From: Nocardia farcinica
GTDB taxonomy: Bacteria > Actinomycetota > Actinomycetes > Mycobacteriales > Mycobacteriaceae
Reading direction: 5' to 3'
NCBI RefSeq assembly: GCF_001182745.1
Contig: NZ_LN868938.1
Coordinates: 434,001-498,000, forward strand
DNA length: 64,000 nt
In this document: in pieces, positions 63,806-64,000 of the stretch
Position numbering within the stretch: the stretch's first letter is position 1
Layout of the letters: every line of letters starts with the position of its first letter
The notes under the pieces: generated by a model
Told to the model about the DNA's origin: nothing
Database searches by the model: none
The model's input: only the letters and a program-made list of their open reading frames with translations
Made by a program: the position numbers and the translations under genes

Positions 63806-64000
63806 TTACGGATGGACCGATACAGGAAAGGTATCGTGCCCGGCCGCCCGGTTCACCGGTTCCGCCAGTTCGTCCAGCAATTTCGCCAGCGCGGGGTTCT
63901 CGTTCCCCTGTCGCCAGACCAGCGCCAGCTCCGCGTGCGCCGCGATGCCGGTCAGTGGCCGGAACGCCACATGCTCGAATCGCATCGCCGCCGCCGACTC
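63806..64000 (-). CDS. LysR-family regulator, C-terminal part only
   Basis: The minus strand encodes 64 residues ending at TAA 63806, with MRFEHVAFRPLTGIAAHAELALVWR and NENPALAKLLDELAE. This is the end of a LysR effector domain. The rest of the gene runs off the window. It is upstream of the glucarate transporter and dehydratase on the same strand and is their likely regulator. The gap between it and the transporter (63680-63805) has no clear site. Confidence 0.72.
   Translation of the reverse strand, partial: ESAAAMRFEHVAFRPLTGIAAHAELALVWRQGNENPALAKLLDELAEPVNRAAGHDTFPVSVHP

Overview
The window looks like chromosomal DNA of a Nocardia species, most likely Nocardia farcinica. It has very high G+C, frequent GTG starts, many 4-base stop/start overlaps (GTGA or ATGA), and a gene order from pgl to the suf operon that resembles the corresponding stretch of mycobacteria. 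The protein at 31627-33048 matches, from memory, the characterised rifampicin monooxygenase of N. farcinica. No rRNA, tRNA, CRISPR array, insertion sequence or prophage was seen.

Positions 1-23.6 kb are core metabolism. A minus-strand pentose phosphate operon (tkt, tal, zwf, opcA, pgl) diverges from ctaB. After this come a quinone reductase, a universal stress protein, ctaA, an ABC exporter and a mannosyltransferase (mptB-like), then a TetR/dehydrogenase pair. The block ends with the iron-sulfur operon sufR-sufB-sufD-sufC-sufS-sufU-sufT. Its SufR-type operator runs into the sufR start codon.

Positions 23.6-36 kb are accessory. They hold small regulators, an acyl-CoA dehydrogenase with a TetR regulator and a four-copy CAGTACT operator array, a thiolase relic and a glutamate decarboxylase. 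They also hold two antibiotic-resistance genes: an ABC-F gene with one apparent missing base, and rox preceded by a perfect inverted repeat of the rifamycin-associated-element type.

Positions 35.4-42.6 kb are the most interesting part, a phosphonate-use locus. It has a PhnF-like GntR regulator, a phosphonatase-like hydrolase, PhnD, PhnC, a fused PhnE, a zinc dehydrogenase and a FAD-dependent amine oxidoreductase, but no PhnW transaminase nearby. Two separate promoters carry the same composite module (PhnF site, PHO-box-like repeat, PhnF site) with identical spacing. I infer uptake, oxidative deamination and C-P cleavage of an aminophosphonate.

Positions 42.6-50.6 kb encode the catechol branch of the beta-ketoadipate pathway: lysR-catB-catA-catC-pcaD on the minus strand and pcaI-pcaJ-pcaF on the plus strand, with a PcaR-type IclR gene to the left. 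Positions 50.6-59.4 kb hold an acyl-CoA ligase with a TetR regulator, dehydrogenases, and two ECF sigma factors. One of these is an ECF42-type factor with its DGPF partner and a matching promoter. Positions 59.4-64 kb hold an ABC-F gene that has lost its 5' end against a glucarate dehydratase/transporter/LysR locus, which runs off the window.
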